A stretch of DNA of 64,000 nt from Pictodentalium vernedei. Lineage: Eukaryota; Mollusca; Scaphopoda; Dentaliida; Dentaliidae. The DNA is taken from assembly GCA_031216915.1 (NCBI GenBank), contig CM062290.1, positions 378,244,718-378,308,717 on the forward strand, given 5' to 3'. This document shows, in pieces, positions 1 to 10,954 of this stretch. Numbering within the stretch: position 1 is the first letter of the stretch; each line of letters begins with the position of its first letter. Under the pieces are notes generated by a model that saw nothing but the letters and a program-made list of their open reading frames with translations, was not told the DNA's origin and ran no database searches. A program made the position numbers and the translations under genes.

Positions 1-228
1 GAAGACTATTGGGAAATGATAATAAACAAATAAAACTGGGATACTAATCACAAAATTAATGGCCGATTCGTTTCACATTATTATAGGCCTTGCATTTTCA
101 TTCGTTTCCATTCGAACGGTTAAAGTTCTTCTCCATTGAACCGTTGAATAACGTAAATCGCGACTATAGAATATGTGAGAATTAAATTAATACACCTTCA
201 CAATTCCTGTACTCATGTAACCTAGACA

Positions 229-595
229 TGAGAGTGGTGGCCGAGTGGATAAGTGCGCTGGTCTTTCATGCCAGAGGTCCTGGGATTAATCCCCGGTGGG
301 CGAAAGTTCTCGTGGTGTCCGAATACTCTTTGTCAGCATCAGTTGTGGGGTTGATGCTGTCACAGCGTACCGTCCTATCGGGTGGGGACGTAAAATGGAT
401 GTCCTCTGTGCGGAGAGAGACACACTCCGTGCAGGCTAAATATCCATTCGAAGTATTCGAGAAGAGCTAGGCCACGAATTTCCACTATGAGGGTCATCCC
501 ACACACCTGCGCCATTGGGCCAAGGAGAGGCGTCAATATAAGTTACATAACTTGTTCGCCAATCCTTGTAAAACAAATAAGATTAAATAAATAAA
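229..595 (+). mobile_element. tRNA-derived SINE (type 1), full length
   Basis: The head has a polymerase III A box (TGGCCGAGTGG) and a B-box-like stretch (GGTCCTGGGATTAATCC) as in a Leu/Ser-type tRNA, followed by about 290 bp of unrelated body and a TAAATAAATAA tail. Direct repeats ctagaca lie at 222-228 and 596-602. The paralogous arm near 50003-50013 has a single aaactaggcac, which is the empty site, so the insertion is younger than the duplication. The ORF over the head is an accident. Confidence 0.85.
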
Positions 596-683
596 CTAGA
601 CACAAAAATGCGAAAACTATTTAGCTTTTGTTGAATATTATACGCGGACGTGAAAGTAAGTTTTCTTTTTGTTCAACAAGTTT

Positions 684-907
684 CTAAGCCCTTTGAACAC
701 AAAAGGCATCTTTTCCGGTCCAGGATCCTGACACGATCTGAATTCATAAAGTTGATAGTTACTTAGTGAAGTTATATCGTAGACCAATCACGATTTTCAA
801 CGTGCAGCACCAATATATTGATTGGTCTCCCTCAAGTAACGAATATAGACTCTACCAGTTGAGGCTCTGAACAGGTATGGACTGTACCATTATTATCAAA
901 AGGGTTA
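684..907 (+). mobile_element. TTAA-C hairpin MITE
   Basis: The ends read CCCTTTGAAC...GGGTTAA and the centre pairs gaccaatca with tgattggtc around a GTGCAGC stem. The same element lies at the matching place in the right arm (50107-50318), so it was present before the duplication. Confidence 0.65.
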
Positions 908-1029
908 ACTAGAAATAACACTATTTGCTTTTGAATCGTCCTTCCGATGATCTTTCACGATGATAAAGGAGAATAAACACGAAATTTATTTCATTTGTAA
1001 AACCTCTTGTTTATGTTCTCTCTTTACAG

Positions 1030-1145
1030 CTCCAGAAACCTGCACTGACAAATGGTCCTCGCGAAAATGCACCGCTTGGAAGCGATATTGCAGCACATCG
1101 AAAAATATGAGGACGTATTGCAAGCAAACATGCGGCCTGTGTTAA
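1030..1145 (+). CDS. ShKT-domain terminal exon of a second astacin-like gene
   Basis: A polypyrimidine tract and AG at 1028-1029 precede a phase-1 exon of 37 complete codons plus the stop TAA at 1143-1145. It encodes one ShKT domain with six cysteines in the usual spacing and the ending CKQTCGLC. ShKT domains are small disulfide modules often attached to secreted metalloproteases. The exon is closely similar to the last exon of the astacin gene at 50441-50556 and lies at the matching place in the duplicated arm, so its upstream exons should lie before the window. An ATTAAA at 1230-1235, also conserved in the other arm, is a candidate poly(A) signal. Which gene it belongs to is inference. Confidence 0.8.
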
Positions 1146-1548
1146 ACGTGTTCATAATTTAAAATCGTAGAGCAAAGCCAACCATTGTCACAAAAGCTTT
1201 TGTCTCACGATGAATACGTAAACATTCTCATTAAATACTTTTAATAGAAATGGACGGTATGTGTTGTGTTCTTTCTTTGCTTATCCCCCAATAATGCAGA
1301 TAGACGGCTAGCTACGAGCACCGGAAACAGGGGCATGGCTAGTGGGACAAGGAGACAGCGCGTGCCCTTTTCTCCAAAAGCGCACTCGTGGAAAAGAATT
1401 AATCTTCCGAGAATGTAACTGAGAAACTCTCGAGTGTTCATTTCTAACGTATTTTACGTGTGCCAATGACAATGGGGGAGGCTAGTCGATAGTCAGCATA
1501 CAAAGAAGCTTTCCAATCTGCGGAGAGACTTCTAAAGCTTTATATCGT

Positions 1549-1634
1549 CCCTTGTGTGCAACACGGCGCCACCTGCAATGTTTTTCACCTTCAATGCAAA
1601 AGCATTGCAGATGGCGCCTTGTTGCACTCAAGGG
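1549..1634. repeat. Hairpin element family G, copy 1
   Basis: An 86-bp imperfect inverted repeat starts cccttgtgtgcaacacggc and ends gcactcaaggg. Related hairpins lie at 3735-3796, 50861-50907 and 54524-54586, and a minimal form at 41571-41590. Confidence 0.65.
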
Positions 1635-1636
1635 AG

Positions 1637-1945
1637 GATATGTAGAATATTTATACCATGGTTACCTATTCTACTCTATATAAAAAGCCTATGACATAAA
1701 TTTTAGTTTTACACACCAACCGTGGTGAACACGCCAGCAATGGGATTTCAATAGTTAAAATTTACACCAACAGTGGAACTGCATCCAAGTTGACCTTTGC
1801 TGACCTCGACCTAAATGCAAACTTGTGTATTCACCACTCGTGGTGAAGTGGTCTTAACAGCTCGCCGAAGGCTTGCGGTTAACACCACTTCACCACTCGT
1901 GGTGAACATTTGGTACACCAAGCTACTATGGGTATATTCTATATG
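1637..1945. mobile_element. Repeat family H, copy 1
   Basis: This block is missing from the paralogous arm near 50915 and recurs at 42606-43225. It ends in an imperfect palindrome built on caccactcgtggtgaa. No coding capacity is seen. Its class is unknown. Confidence 0.65.
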
Positions 1946-2378
1946 TTAATACTATTGAACACAGCTTTCACAAAATGTTATACATAATTTTTCTTATAAA
2001 AAGCCGGTAGTGAATACAAACTGTGTCAAATCGAGGAATTATGAGATTAAAAGCCTGGCTTAGAGTGCCTGGTCCCGAAAAATGCTGAGGATAAACATTT
2101 AAACAGTAAAGATGAAGCAAAGCCGTACGTGATAGCTGCAGCGTAACAGCCTACAAGGAATATTAATATTTTCAAATAGGCGTTGACATGTAACAAGGCG
2201 TTATCTTTTTCAGTGACACCACAATAAATGCTCCAACTGCTTGTCCTCGGCTAGAAGAGGCGGGTTGTCCTTTGAATTGGTCTTGGGAAATGTTCGGTGG
2301 GGCAGGACCGTCGCAAAATTAGCATTTGGATTGCTTTGAGAACTCATGGGCGATGAAATATGAAACTGGATCACTGAC

Positions 2379-2618
2379 TTAACCCCTTGAACCCTTGAGG
2401 CCGTTTTTCCGTCCCAGTAACATGATACTTCATAATTCCATTAAGTAGGTTGATTTTTGAGTGAAGGTGTAGTGTAGACCAATCAACATTTTCAACGTGC
2501 AGCCCCAAGGCTGCACGTTTAAAATATTAATTGGTCTACCCTCAAATAAAGAATATGGACACTTCCCGTTGCTGCCATTGAACTGATATGGAAGATACCA
2601 CTAGGGTTCAAAGGATTA
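2379..2618. mobile_element. TTAA-C hairpin MITE
   Basis: TTAA stands at both ends (2379-2382 and 2615-2618). The termini are CCCCTTGAAC and GTTCAAAGG, with a central gtgcagccc/ggctgcac hairpin inside gaccaatca arms. The orthologous copy is 52529-52767. Confidence 0.75.
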
Positions 2619-3180
2619 ATCTTAACTATACTCTGTGTATCTCAATAGCAGGGAATGTCCAGCACGCTCAGTTACTTTTCCAAAAAGTGCCTTCTAAAAA
2701 GTAAAGCTTAACTCTCCCCTGCTATTTTGTGCTTCCGACGCTCTTAGTCTATTCAGCATGTGGTCAGAAACATATTTTGGTTTGCTTTTGATTATGGAAT
2801 GGTGTCATGTGACAAACTGTTAAAAGATATTTAGACAATCACGTTGAACTCGGTGTCAATGACAATACAGACGTACACTTTATATATAAAGAAAATGCAT
2901 GTTAGACATTGTAATAACGATTAACGGCACACGATATGTATTGCTGGATGCCCTTTGCGGGTGTGATATTGGGTGGGAAAAGCACGGTCAGATAGCAATT
3001 TGAAGTTTGATTTTGGGAGGCCCGAGGGAAAAGTGGGGGTTTGGTCGGTCCCCCTAGGCCCCCTATGGCACCCCAACTGCGTTGAACTCTGTGTCAAATG
3101 ACAATAATCCACCAGTTTATTACCCAAATGAGTGCAGGTTCAACAACTGAGCTTCGTCTTAGCAAAAAATCGCGTAACAC

Positions 3181-3405
3181 TTTATTTAACACAAACAAAT
3201 AACGACACTTGAAAATAGTTCTTGAATAATTAAATAATAAATTTTTATTTTTTTTACCGAAATATCTGTTATGATGCCTTATTGGAACAAGACCAAGAGG
3301 CTCGTTGGGAATGAGGAGTCATGAGGTATGCTTTTGAGGCTAAAATTGGAAAACAAAATTTATTGAAAAGGACTGGCCGGCTATGATCGTTACGTTAAAT
3401 AAGAA
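3181..3405. mobile_element. Degenerate TTAA-A MITE
   Basis: Recognisable family A pieces appear in order: acgacacttg, the ttcttgaataa tract, gaggagtcatgag from the core, and gatcgttacgtt at the right end. The core is badly eroded. A matching eroded copy is at 53950-54195 in the other arm, so this insertion is older than the duplication. Confidence 0.6.
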
Positions 3406-3639
3406 GTAAACAAATTTATTTTCTGTGACCGAGAAAAGCCTCTTTCGAAACTGTTTATTATATAGGCAGTTCCCATTTCTGAGGCGGAGGTGTGGGATAA
3501 CAATAAGAAATACGAGATACATCCTATTGATTTTATACCGACAATGTCAACGGCTGAACAGAAAGTAAGAACATAAGTCCTAGAAAAGTAAAAAGACTGC
3601 TTCTCAGGCCATCCTGCATTATCCTTTTGTCTGCCTCAT

Positions 3640-4040
3640 GCTCTCTTTTTATAAACGAATGCACACTTAAAAAATAAAATTTAAATGGCTTATGTCTTAT
3701 ATTTTACCCAAGTTAATAAACTTGATAAATGTGTGCCTTGAGCGCAACACGGCTTTGCAGTTCTCTAGCACTGCAAAGCCGTGATGCACTCAAGGAACGA
3801 AATACACCACCACGCCTGCTATTCTGTAGATTATGAGGCCTAAAACATAAAACAAACCAAGAATATGAACTTTTTATGATAAAGAAATAATTCCAAAAAT
3901 AAAAAATAATAAAAAAAATAAAATTCCGCCCGTCCGCCCGCCCGCATACAATTTTACAAAAAATGGAATGTGAAACAGAAGATATACTAGGTGGGGCCTA
4001 AAATGCCTTCATTTAGGGCAACATTTAAAACTAAAGGCTG
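3640..4040. repeat. Interspersed repeat with family G hairpin (3735-3796)
   Basis: The block recurs in the right arm (54440-54790) and, inverted and shortened, at 41340-41690 in an astacin intron. The third place shows that it is an interspersed repeat, not only part of the segmental duplication. No ORF of note. Confidence 0.6.
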
Positions 4041-4624
4041 TGCAAGGTAGAAGCATTGCTTGAATACTAAAGCCGTTAAAGCCAAACTAAAGAAATAAAA
4101 AAAAAACTTGGAGCCCGGATAGGGGTGGGGGGGGGGGGTATAGCAGTGCGTGCCGTTTTTCGCCTAAAATGCACTTGTAGAAAAGACTTTAGCTTCCGAG
4201 AACTGTATCTGAGAGACTCTCGAGCATTCGTTTCTAACGTATTTTACGGGTGACAATGGCAATGGGGGCGGATGTCGGGTATAATGACAAAGAGGGGGAT
4301 CAGGGGATACATTTTTCATAAATATCTCCAAGGGAAGGGCAGATGGCTACGCCACTGATACAGAGAACTGTTTCTGATGTTGAAATGATCAGTCGATTAA
4401 CGTGTACCACAACGGTTACAAATTTTTCCTGTTACGATCTTTGCTGTCGTTTAACCCATTTCAAAAGTGTGAAATTGTTTGCGTTTCTGAATTCAGACAC
4501 ATGGAATTCTCAGAACTAATGCAAGCCTTGCATAAAATGCTCGGGTGTTATCATCAGGCCCGAGTATATTATGCGAGCTTTCCATGAATTACATTTTGTT
4601 AGGCCCAAACATTTTATGTGAGAT

Positions 4625-4725
4625 ATAGACAGAACCGCACAAGCGTTTGAATGGGTTAATGTTTATCGCACTCGTTTGGTTTGGCGCAGAATACCATTAA
4701 AACGCTTGTGCGGTTCTCTATTTAT
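4625..4725. repeat. Inverted repeat
   Basis: Arms of about 22 bp (agaaccgcacaagcgttt and its complement) surround a 55-bp loop. It stands just outside the end of the duplicated segment. Confidence 0.7.
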
Positions 4726-4929
4726 TACACATGCACGTTCGCAAATTTCTAAAACAGGCCTTTTACGGTAATACTAAGTGAGAATTAACCTATCCTTCTG
4801 AGACGTAAATACGTGGAGGGCATATATATGCTGCAATAGTGGGTTGGGACAACACATTTACACATCCTGGAAGGATCGCGCGTGGGGAGGGGCGGTATTA
4901 CTACGCAAGGAGGGTATAAAAAGATTCTA

Positions 4930-5720
4930 TTTTTCATCAGCGGCATTGATGTTTGATTGACGCGGGTTGGGTACTGGGGCGGAGATATGGAGGTGATGGA
5001 TGGTAAATGATTGAACGATTCGGGCCAAGGAGTGGTTGAATGTGTGAATACGGTATACGAACTTACTTGCCTCTGCCTTTGTTACCAGGGCGAGGTTTTA
5101 GAAATAGTGTCTAATTCATATTTGCTTTTTGCGTAATAACGCGGAACTTGTCTTTACTTGTTGCCACCCAAGGAAGATATTATACGGTATTTTTTGCATA
5201 ATTTACACTTGAATACAAAAAGCAAAGTGAAGCGCGGAACATATCTTTACTTGTTGCCACCCAAGGAAGATATGATACGGTTATTTTGCGCGTAATGGAC
5301 TCGGATATGGGGAAAAGCATGAAACGGGGAACATATCTTTACCACCCAAGGGAGATATGATAAGGTGATTTTACAAGCAATACACTTGACTATGGAGAAC
5401 AACGCGTCTGAACAATTCGGGTCAAGGAATGGTTGAATGTGTGAATACTGCATGCGAACTCGCTTCTGCCTCTGTTACCAGGGCGAGGTTGAGATAAATG
5501 ATTGAATGCTCCTAATTCTAAGGCTGAGAACAAAATTTGCGCGTAATAACGCGGAATATATCTCCACTTGTTACCACCTAAGGAAGATTTGATACGGTAT
5601 TGTTTGTCCATAATTTACTATTAAAACAGCGAACAACGTGTAATGCGGAACATATCTTTATTTGTTGCCACCCAAGGAGGATATGCATCGGCGATTTTAT
5701 AGACGGGTTCGTGATTAGGA
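4930..5720. repeat. Satellite-like tandem repeat block
   Basis: The motif catatctttacttgttgccac followed by ccaaggaagatat recurs at least five times with units of about 110-130 bp (near 5150, 5240, 5330, 5565 and 5650). A second motif, ggttgaatgtgtgaatac, appears near 5034 and 5429. ORFs here are products of the repeat. Confidence 0.75.
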
Positions 5721-5939
5721 GCTAGGCGGCCACTTGCCAAACAATAAATCGATCTGTAAGACGTACGCGTATCTCGATCAATTTTATAATTCCCATTCAA
5801 CAATTAGGATCAGCGTGACGCTAAATTTTACGTTCCCATGACGCGATACACATTGGTACGGCACTTAACGTAACGGAATAAGAATTAGTCAAAAATGAAA
5901 GCCGCTCAGAAGGAAGTAAACTTCCGAACATGACGGCAA

Positions 5940-5996
5940 ATTGACGAAGTTACACATATACATACATATATACATACACATACACACATTTTTTAC
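5940..5996. repeat. (CA/TA)-rich microsatellite
   Basis: Short run of acatacatata-type dinucleotide repeats. Confidence 0.7.
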
Positions 5997-6089
5997 ACAT
6001 GCCTATATTGTATTCTCAGAAACGCTTAGTTGCCAGAATATATTCCAAAACACCTAAAAAGACAGAAAGATTTACCTCATTGCTCAGTA

Positions 6090-6960
6090 GTTTACATCCA
6101 TAAAGTAGGGTGGATACGTTAACTGCAAATGTAGAAGGCTAATCGTACGGTTACGAACATTCAGGGGAATGGGACAAAACAGGAAAAAATGCTCTGTTGA
6201 TTCGATTACACCGCATTGATAGTACGATGACAGCGTTACATGGTTTGCAAACAAGTGTTGGTTGAGGTTGCTACATTTTAATCTTAACCTACAGTGATAT
6301 ATTTGTTCCGCACGGCAATTGGCACCACCGAAGAAGGCTGGTGGGCGGAGCCTATTGTGGCTTAGGAAACTCTTGAAATTATTGTATGATTTGTTCTCTC
6401 TTGTGGAATTTCATTCCATAGTTTGGTGCCCTCCGGAATGAAGGACGATTGGTACAACCAGGTTTGGCAAAAAGGGATTATGTGGTTGCCACTAGAACGG
6501 AGATTGTGCGTTGAATTAATCTCGGTCGTTTTTGGTGGTACCTTACTGGCAATGTAAGGAGGGGTTAAACGGTGGTACATTTTGATAAAACGCACCAGCT
6601 TGTGGTTAGAGCGTCTATTCTTCAGGGTATTCCAGCAAGTCTCGGCGTATAATAACTCTTTACTAGCACTAATAATTGCTCTAGTAACAATCCTGACTGC
6701 AGCTAGTTGGATTTTCTCTATGTTTGCAATCTCATTTTCATTGCAATTATCCCAAACCGAATCGGCGTATTCCAGTAAATGTCTGACAAAAGCAAAGTAA
6801 ATCTTTTCCAAACCGCTTCGATCACGTTCAGATTTATACATCATCGGCCCATGTGTTAGAGCAACTGTTTTCAATATGATTGGGCAATGTTTTAGTCAAT
6901 AGAGTACCGGGGTTCAGGTTGGATGCAATTTAGTCTTCGCGAGTATGCCTTCTCAAAGAA
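6090..6960 (-). pseudogene. Non-LTR retrotransposon RT C-terminus, fragment 1
   Basis: The minus strand encodes the region downstream of a LINE reverse-transcriptase domain: the segments LLEYADSVWDNC, IEKIQLAAVRIVTRA, ELLYAETCWNTL and SFIPEGTKLWNEIP are typical of Jockey/CR1-type C-termini. After a frame break near 6360 the same protein goes on towards 6090 with a Cys/His-type tail (CRLRLKCSNLN...CGVIESTEHFF), which is also usual there. The RT core and 5' part are missing, so this is a 5'-truncated dead copy. A sister fragment lies at 60870-61500. The superfamily is assigned by motif only. Confidence 0.8.
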
Positions 6961-6971
6961 TATGAGTCATT

Positions 6972-7243
6972 ACAGCACAGCCGCCGTGGACTGGTCGCAA
7001 TTCATACGTGGGCAGTGATGTCCACGCATTTGTTTACCAGGTAATAAAAATCATCATCGGCAAGATTTGAATTAATGAAGCGCCGGGTTGTACCAGCACC
7101 GGCTTGCACCGAATTGTATCCGGTGCTCCATTAAGCAAAAGTTTGATGACTATTCCTATTATTTGTGCCTGCAAATTAATATTATTGTCCGTGGCAGTAC
7201 TGTCCACCCCGCAGAAAGTGATCAGTCCACGACGGCCGAATCG
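6972..7243. mobile_element. MITE family I, copy 1
   Basis: It begins with gccgtggactggtcg and ends gtccacgacggcc, forming imperfect terminal inverted repeats. Other copies are 22232-22459 and 43691-43912, and a truncated one is at 61559-61578. No ORF. Confidence 0.7.
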
Positions 7244-7337
7244 TAAGATCGAAAAAAAACGGGTCCTTGTTAATGTTAGCAAATATACCCCTATAAAATA
7301 AAAGTCCAATTATCAATGATTTCTTGATATCAGGTTC

Positions 7338-7412
7338 CATTGAATTTTTCAAAAAATCAAGTCATGGCTGCTTTTAAGCAGCCATCACTTTATCTGATTA
7401 AAAATTCAAGAA
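7338..7412. repeat. TTAA-E type palindrome core
   Basis: Arms caagtcatggctgc and gcagccatcactt with outer ttgaattttt/aaaaattcaa pairing. The same core is found at 33782-34020, 40323-40366 and 53165-53240. Confidence 0.6.
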
Positions 7413-7424
7413 ACTAAGTCTGTC

Positions 7425-7565
7425 ATTTTCGCCATTGCCATTTTTATAATTGCCATTTTCTTCACTGCCATTTTCGTAATTGCCATTTACGTCATTGCTG
7501 TTTTTGTCATTGCTATTTTCGTAATTGCCATTTTTGTCATTGCTGTTTTTGTCATTGCTATTTTC
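7425..7565 (-). repeat. 15-bp minisatellite
   Basis: About nine to ten units of 15 bp (consensus ttttcgtaattgcca). On the minus strand the unit length keeps frame and gives Asn-rich pentapeptides such as NDKNS and NYENG. No promoter or homologous protein is recognised, so coding is unlikely. Confidence 0.85.
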
Positions 7566-8184
7566 GTGGTGGACCTGAAAGACCGCCGTATACCTCTGCA
7601 GGGATAATCGAGTATTTTTTACGAGGGCGGGGAAATCCAACAGCCACCAGGAAAGAGTCAGTGTTACGGATATATTATCAGTAAATGAACTGAAATAATT
7701 TTTTCTCTCTGTTATCCTCCACAGGCGACAAATTGAGAGCACAATATTGTTAATATTCATTTTACAGATAGTATAAATGTACTGGTATCATTCAGAGTGT
7801 ATGTGTGAGATCCAGAAAATTACCCCCTTCGGATAGTCGCCCTCAATGTAGATCCTCAGATAAATAACCCCTAGCTTTTGAAAAATATAGACATTCCCCC
7901 TCCCCCGGATGTTTGCTCCAGCACTTGTAGTATGACTGGGGTGGGTATGGCAATTGTCCCACGTTCGTATATTCAATGCATTTTGCAAGGTACGGAAAAA
8001 GGCCTCCAAAACATGCCAGTGAGCTTATTCCAATGGTATCCATAATTGTACGATTAAGACAATAATAACAATGACTTTTCCATATTTGCTATCTATTAAA
8101 GAAACGACCTAGATGTTCTATCTACAATGTATATAATAGAGCCATATTAACCCTTTGTATATTGATGCAAAATTACATACATCT

Positions 8185-8557
8185 GGGATCGCGGTGGCTC
8201 ACTGGTAGACTCTTGGACTTCTATGCTAGAGGTCCCGAGTTCGATTCCCGTCCGGGACGACCCGCGTTGTGTCCTTGGGCAAGGCACTTTATCCCGGTTG
8301 CCTACCTGGGGGCACGATGACGCCGTGTACTAAGGTGTACTGAACGTCGATGGTGCACATGTCTTCAACCGCTGTAACGCTGCTTGAACAAAGCTTGAAC
8401 AGAGTTAGAATGTTGAGGAGCTGACAGTTGCTCGTCGTTGCTTGGTGGTTCTCTCCGGGTACTCTGGCTTCCACCACCCGTAAAACTTTCACGGTCGCGA
8501 TTAGCCATTGTGCATAAGTATGTGACCTTAAACCCCAATAAATAAATAATAAATAAT
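8185..8557 (+). mobile_element. tRNA-derived SINE (type 2), full length
   Basis: The head has an A box TGGCTCACTGG and a B box GTTCGATTCC. It is followed by gtgtccttgggcaaggcac, a motif common in invertebrate SINEs, a body, and the tail module cattgtgcataagtatgtgacctt with AATAAATAAATA. Target duplications are acatacatct (8175-8184) and acacacatct (8558-8567), with one mismatch. Reverse-strand relatives lie at 21065-21440, 33262-33640 and 40428-40775. Confidence 0.9.
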
Positions 8558-8659
8558 ACACACATCTAAGCAACACATTATTCCCATGATGCAATTTAGA
8601 ATTTAACCAATTCAATTTTGTTTGAAAGATCCCAATGAGCACTGTGAAATTCCTAGTTA

Positions 8660-8913
8660 CAGTACGTGGAGAGTGTATTATCACAAAATCACCCGCAGAG
8701 TGTAGATTCCACCTAAGAAATATTTGCAAATTTGTTGCAAAGAATAACCAACAGCAAAGTTTCAGCCAATGGACCTCCGGGTTAAACCCGGAGGTCCATT
8801 GGCTGAAACATTGCTTGCGTTTTTTGTCGATATGTACAAAATTTGAAAGTTATAGCTTGGATGATAACTCCACTCCGCGGGTGATTTAGTTCCAACCCAC
8901 TCTCCACGTACTG
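8660..8913. mobile_element. Tc1/mariner-type MITE, copy 1
   Basis: Terminal inverted repeats cagtacgtggagagtg...cactctccacgtactg are flanked by TA on both sides (8658-8659, 8914-8915). A central palindrome pairs caatggacctccgggtt with its complement. No transposase; 254 bp. Confidence 0.9.
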
Positions 8914-9195
8914 TACATTATGCGGATATCAGATTCCAATAAAGAGTGTCTTGTAAAAATGAAATGACAAAAATTAATTTGGAATTGGAATTGAAACTAA
9001 ATAAGAATCGGTTGATAACGAATGCCGAATAAGGAACTGGGAATAAGTAACGATTACCCGTCTACTACTTTATAACTATTTGGGAGGGTGCAGAGAAATC
9101 GACAAATAACTAAAAAGAAAAGAAATGTTACCTTGTCAAAGAACAATAAAATTAACACAATCTGGTTCGTTAACGCCATACTGAAGTTATATATA

Positions 9196-9451
9196 CAGTA
9201 CGTGGAGAGTGTATTATCACTTAATCACCCGCAGAGTGGAGATTCCACCCAAGCAATAATTGCGAATCTGTTGCAAAGCACAACCAGCATCAGCAATGTT
9301 TCAGCCAATGGACCTCCGGGTTAAACCCGGAGGTCCATTGGCTGAAACATTGCTTGTGTTTTTTGTCGATATGAACAAAATTTGAAAGTTATAGCTTGGG
9401 TGATAACCCACTCCGCGGGTGATTTACTTACAATCCACTCTCCACGTACTG
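9196..9451. mobile_element. Tc1/mariner-type MITE, copy 2
   Basis: Same TIRs, same central palindrome and TA target duplication as copy 1. It lies about 290 bp upstream of the Tc1 transposase remnant. Confidence 0.9.
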
Positions 9452-9737
9452 TACTATTAAAAACAGTAGAGGATATCCGAACTGATGTAGATATTTTCGG
9501 AAAACGGTATTGGATACGCGTGATTGGACACATCAATAAGTTAACAAGTTTAGTGTGGATCAGGAATGTCACCGACCTGCGAAAACTTCGTGCAGGTTTT
9601 TCGCACGAGCGCCGAGTTAATGTCTGTGTTTGAAATTTTCATTTGTACTGGACGGGCTTTTTCGGAGGTCTCATCATTCTTTTCTTTGTATAAACTCGTT
9701 CATCAACAGTTTCTGGTTGAAAGGTAACTTTTGAGGT

Positions 9738-10745
9738 ATGCGAAGACTGACGCGTGATGAACGTGATGAATCCGTTGGCATGTTGGAAGCTGGCAACAGA
9801 CAGACTGCATTGGCTCAAATTCTCAACGTTACTCAATCGGTGATTAGCAGGTTGTGGCCACGCTACCGTCAAACAGGAAATGTTGATGACAGACGTCGGC
9901 CACGTCGTCCAAGGGCAACAACTGCTAACCAAGATCGGTTCACCCGAACCACAGCATTACGTAACCGCCATCAAAGTGCCTCAGAATTTGGACAGCAGCT
10001 GCACCGAGCGACTGATGTGCGAGTCAGTGGTCAGACTATCCGAAATCGCCTACACAGCTGGAATTTGTACGCTCGACGACCTCGAATAATTCCACGTTTG
10101 ACTGAACGTCACATCGCAGCAATGCATAATTGGTGTGGAGCACGACTGCACTGGGACAATTATCGGTGGAGCAACGTCAAGTTTTCCGATGAATCGAGGT
10201 TCACTCTCGACTTCCACTACAGGCGAAACAGAGTGTGGCGGCGGTGGCGGAACGAACAATACCATGACGTAACCGTTTGGCAGGACGATCGTGTTGGTGG
10301 TGGATCGGTTATGGTGTGGGGAGGCATAACCATAACAAACAGAACAGCATTACTTGCCATCCAAGCGCGTGTCACAGGGCTTTACTACCGTGACAACATG
10401 TTGGCAGCTCATGTGGTGCCATTTGCGTGACGTCACGGCCGTCGATTCATTTTCCAAGATGACAGTGGAAGAGCACACAGGGTCCATGTCGCTACAGAGT
10501 TCCCACAGGAGCAGAACATCAATACACTGCCTTGGCCAGTACTGAGTCCAGATCTTTCACCAAACAATCATGCCTGGGATATGCTTGGCAGGCGCCTACG
10601 ATAATGCCAACAACCCCCTACCAATGTCAGGGGACTCGCCACTGCACTGCAGGAAGAATGGAATAACATCAGTCAAGCTGATATTGGAGGTTTGGTGAGG
10701 AGTATGCCAGGTCGGATCCGCGCTTGTCTCGCGAACCGAGGATGA
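9738..10745 (+). pseudogene. Tc1-like DDE transposase, two nonsense mutations
   Basis: The reading frame starts MRRLTRDERDE and carries an N-terminal helix-turn-helix region (LAQILNVTQSVISRLW), then the catalytic part: first Asp in FSDESRF, the stretch GGGSVMVWGGI, the second Asp in FQDDSGRAHR, and LPWPVLSPDLSP near the third site. In-frame stops interrupt it at 10428 (TGA, probably from CGA) and at about 10600 (TAA in the context LGRRLR-stop-CQQ). With those read through, it continues to about 10745, close to the usual 340 residues. The third catalytic Glu, expected after SPDLSP, is replaced: the codons give NNHAWD. The element is therefore dead twice over. Tc1 elements cut and paste into TA sites. 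Confidence 0.9.
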
Positions 10746-10954
10746 TTTACAAGGTATTGGGGTCTTGGACTGAATGTGGCAAATTCTCTAGCTGACCGTC
10801 CATGTCGTCTACAGATCAGTGTGTGGGTGTGTGGAATGTTTGCTTGTCAGACACCCTACTATCGCTGATATCATTCTCCAGATGTCACAGTGCAATGCCT
10901 CAACTGTCTTTTTGATGAAAATATAAATTTATTTCTTCATATATCTCACTGTTA

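Larger units (their letters stand above)
1..4624 (+). repeat. Segmental duplication, left arm
   Basis: This stretch aligns in order with about 49830-55372: the stretch around the ShKT exon, the hairpins at 1549 and 3735, and the run ending near 4620 with the bases acattttatgtgaga all recur there in the same orientation. The arms differ by point changes and by discrete insertions (a SINE at 229-595 and a 300-bp repeat at 1637-1945 only here; a MITE dimer, a 700-bp insert and a hAT-like element only in the other arm). Alignment was by eye, so the outer limits are approximate and the left one may lie before the window. Confidence 0.85.

Noticed and set aside
229..305. Possible functional tRNA gene
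   Set aside because: A and B boxes are present, but no full cloverleaf can be drawn and it is fused to a SINE body and tail with target duplications.
7398..7760. Asn-rich minus-strand protein
   Set aside because: Its frame is kept open only by a 15-bp minisatellite; no conserved part outside it.
10050..10265. Minus-strand Pro-rich ORF
   Set aside because: Shadow of the Tc1 transposase frame.
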